Assembly (NCBI GenBank): GCA_016946835.1
Contig: JACVTC010000007.1
Coordinates: 1,016,001 to 1,080,000 of the forward strand
Source of the DNA: Neocallimastix lanati (nom. inval.)
Taxonomy: Eukaryota; Neocallimastigomycota; Neocallimastigomycetes; Neocallimastigales; Neocallimastigaceae
Reading direction: 5' to 3'
DNA length: 64,000 nt
The notes beneath the pieces were generated by a model, which saw only the letters and a program-made list of their open reading frames with translations, was not told the origin of the DNA and made no database searches. The position numbers and the translations under genes are program-made. Shown here piece after piece: positions 61,079-64,000 of this stretch (positions are counted from its first letter, which is position 1; each line of letters opens with the position of its first letter).

Positions 61079-62763
61079 AATAAATAATTAAGGACGAATG
61101 AAGACTCACAGTTTAGAACTTTTTTTTTTTTAAATTAAATAACAATAAAAGAAGAAAAAAGCAAATTAAATTTTCTTTTTTGTTAAAAAGAACTATAAAA
61201 AAAATGTATTTTAATTAAAATTTTTTGTTTTTATTTATTATTAATTATTATTAAGTTTAAATTTATAAGTCTTATTTTATTATATATTACTATCTATTAA
61301 TTTATTTTATTTTATTTTTTTATTTTTATTTATTTATTTATTTATTTATTTATTATTCCTTTATTATTATTTATAGATATAATAATTTTTACAAAAAAAA
61401 AAAAATAATTAAATATTTAATATCAAAATTTTCATTATTTAATGAGCCATTTATTTTTTATTTTATTTTTTTTTTTTTCTTTTTTTTTTTAGATTTGTGA
61501 TTCCTATAAATGATTAAATATGTATGAATTTTACATATATTATAAAATTATACCATTATAACATTATAACATTATAGGAATAAATTATAGGGAATAGAAT
61601 ATGAAATTGAGATAAATAGAGATGCATATTAACTATAAATATTAAATATATTTTATTATATAAATTCGATATAAAAATTAATTTAAATTCAATTAAAAAT
61701 TAAAGAGTTTTTTATAAATTTCATTCAACTAGTATATATGTATATATGCATATTATAACTTTTAAATAAGTCCCCATATAGAAAGGAACTTAAAAAACTT
61801 TAGATAATGCAAATTTTTTTTTGTTTTATTTCAAGTGACCTTGACATAGAATCAAATGGAAAATGATCATGTGATTTCATAAATCAAAAAATTTTAAACA
61901 TTTTCTAGAAAGGATTCTAAGAATTCTCTGAAAAAAAAAAAAGTTTTTTTAATTGTATTTGTAATGTATTTATAATTATATTTGTATTTTTTTTTTTATT
62001 TTTTACGTAAATAAATGTTAAAAATAAATATATAAATATCATTTTTATATATAATATATGAGTAATACTACATTACCTAATTATGTTTAGACTTTAAATT
62101 CTGTAAGTATTAATTCTACTTAATATTTAATTTGAATATGAATTGAAACTTTTTTTAAATCTATTTTATTTTATTTTATCTAACTTATTTTTATTTTGCT
62201 TTATTTTATTTTTTATTTTTTTATTTTTTATTTTTTATTTTTTATTTTTTATTTTTTATTTTTTTTTATTTTGGTATAAATTGTTTTTCAATTAATTTAA
62301 TTAAACTTAATTTAATTTTAATTTAATTTTAAATTTTAAATTTTAATTTATTTTTATTTTTATAACAACAAAAAAAATAAAAAAAGAATGCATGGCTACC
62401 TTCAATTCTCCAAATACAGAAAACACTAATAACAAATTATAAATTAAATATGATACATAAAATGATAAATATAAATAATTATTAAATATAATAATAAATA
62501 AAAGGCTGTCTATTAATTGCCATATGGCTTATTTATATAATATAATAATAGAAATGGTTATTAGTTATATATATATATATATTTTTTTATTGAAAGAGAA
62601 TAGCCATAACCATTTCATTAAATTTTATATATTTATATTTAATATTTTAATCATTTATTTTTAATTTTTAATACTTATATTTTATTCATATATTATCTTT
62701 CTTTTTTTATAGTTAAAATTATTTTAATTTACCTCCATATATTAAACTTTACATGCCAAAAAA

Positions 62764-62814
<51 letters not shown>

Positions 62815-63351
62815 CAAAATTACAAAAGAAAAAAAAAAAATAAATTTTTTCGTTAATGGTAGAACTCCATGTATATTTAAAAAGCCCGGTAGTATTATAG
62901 ATTATATAAATTTCACCATAGTAAAAAAAAAATCATTAATTTATAAAATGCTATTTTTACCAAAGCTTTGAAACGATATATATAAAGAAAACTTTTGTTC
63001 ATATTCAATTATTATTATTACTTATACTCACCTAGTAGAATTAATATATATTAAATATATCAAGTATTAATATTTATATTATATATATATGATTTTATTG
63101 AAATAAAAATTCATACTACAAAAAATATATATATTTTTATATATATTTAAATTTAAATTAAAAAAATTATACTTTTATTAAATAAAATAAACAATATATA
63201 AAATCTTATAATATCTTAATATATAATCTTTATAAAAAGTAAAGTTAATAATAATTAATATATAATATTTATATATAATATTTATTATAATATTATATTA
63301 TTTTGATGTATATTATATATATAGATTATTGATCTAATCCATTTCTTCTTC

Positions 63352-63510
63352 TTCTTCTTCTTATTATTATTATTATTATTATTGAATTATTATTATTAGA
63401 ATTATTATTATTAGAATTATTATTATTAGAATTATTATTATTATAATTATTATTATTAGAATTATTATTATTATTATTAGAATTATTATTATTATTATTA
63501 TTAGAATTAG
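63352..63510. repeat. TTC then ATT/AGAATTATTATTATT composite repeat
   Basis: A short TTC run, an ATT run, then about seven 15- to 21-bp units of AGAATTATTATTATT. On - one frame reads a Ser-Asn4 repeat (SNNNNSNNNN), so this could be the poly-Asn tract of an exon extending beyond what I can support, but no flanking coding sequence is seen. Confidence 0.75.
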
Positions 63511-64000
63511 AATTTATTATAAATTCATATAAATTGTAAATTATTGATTTTTATATATTCCATTTACTAAAAATACTAATTATATAGACTTCCTAAATAG
63601 ATATAATTATAGATATAATTTTATAAATTTTAATTAATTTTTTTTTTTTTTCTTTTTTCTTTTTTTTTTTTTTTACTAATTATTATTCATTATGATTATT
63701 TTAATTTTGATTATATAATATATTTTAATTCTTATTGTTTAAATATATATTAATTAAATTAGTAGAAAATATTATAGATTTTCCTCTATCTATAATCATA
63801 ATCTACTTTTATAAAATTCAGTGGACACCTTTAGTGGATCATCGAGTGAATAAGTGAAATTATAAAACATAAAGGTTTTTTTTTTATAGGTTAAAAACAC
63901 ATGTTTGATAAATGTTATAATTTATATATTAATATAGATTATAGCATAGTTATTTATATATCTATATATATACATATATAAATCAATATATATAATATTA

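Larger units (their letters stand above)
58058..64000. other. AT-rich region with simple repeats, no gene seen
   Basis: Poly(T) runs (58,861-58,887, 58,913-58,928, 58,999-59,020), an AAT microsatellite (about 60,531-60,577), the perfect inverted repeat at 60,935-61,078, TTTTTA repeats (62,207-62,270) and a TA run (62,781-62,810). The less A/T-rich patch at 61,830-61,900 has no coherent frame. Phe/Ile/Tyr-only frames here are composition artefacts. Confidence 0.55.

Noticed and set aside
62550-62625. Short inverted repeat AAATGGTTAT / ATAACCATTT
   Set aside because: Only about 10 bp in A/T-rich DNA, which is not distinguishable from chance.

Overview
This is nuclear DNA from a very AT-rich eukaryote. 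Intergenic DNA is almost pure A/T with poly(A), poly(T) and ATT, TTTTA and TTATTTA arrays. Genes are compact islands split by short GT..AG introns. Proteins carry runs of single amino acids (His, Ser, Asn, Asp) encoded by trinucleotide repeats. The secreted M13 metallopeptidases, an ABCA-type transporter relic, APE-type LINEs and Ty1/copia- and Ty3-type elements fit an anaerobic gut fungus (Neocallimastigomycota). That assignment is an inference from composition and gene style; Dictyostelium-like or apicomplexan DNA fits less well.

Layout. 1-4.4 kb: gene-free A/T DNA. 4.4-5.2 kb: a small four-exon gene on +, product unknown. 8.0-10.3 kb: a three-exon gene on - for a 559-residue low-complexity protein, with a minisatellite just beyond its 3' end. 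12.3-13.9 kb: an ABCA transporter pseudogene. 13.9-14.2 kb: degraded retroelement 3' ends. 19.3-27.4 kb: a pile of broken LINE copies, all on the - strand. 27.5-51.5 kb: a tandem segmental duplication. Its unit is an M13 metallopeptidase gene plus flank plus a dead Ty3-type retrotransposon. Two copies of the peptidase gene are intact by my exon reconstruction (749 residues, 8 exons each, identical exon lengths) and a third between them is truncated. Unit 1 additionally carries a dead MULE transposase and a satellite; unit 2 carries a MITE-like insertion whose empty site survives in unit 1. 52.4-55.5 kb: a young LTR element with 360-bp LTRs (one difference seen), a 5-bp target duplication and a single Gag gene, no pol. 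57.3-58.1 kb: a single-exon gene for a 247-residue protein of unknown function. 58.1-64 kb: A/T DNA with microsatellites and one perfect 37-bp inverted repeat.

The resident host genes that look alive are the two M13 peptidases, the unknown genes at 4.4, 8.0 and 57.3 kb; most of the rest is mobile-element debris. I found no CRISPR array, rRNA, complete tRNA gene or convincing new multi-gene system. The most informative items are the Gag-only LTR element whose primer site matches the anticodon arm of tRNA-Lys(CUU), the peptidase tandem array, and the MITE with a 25-bp direct repeat and a paralogous empty site.
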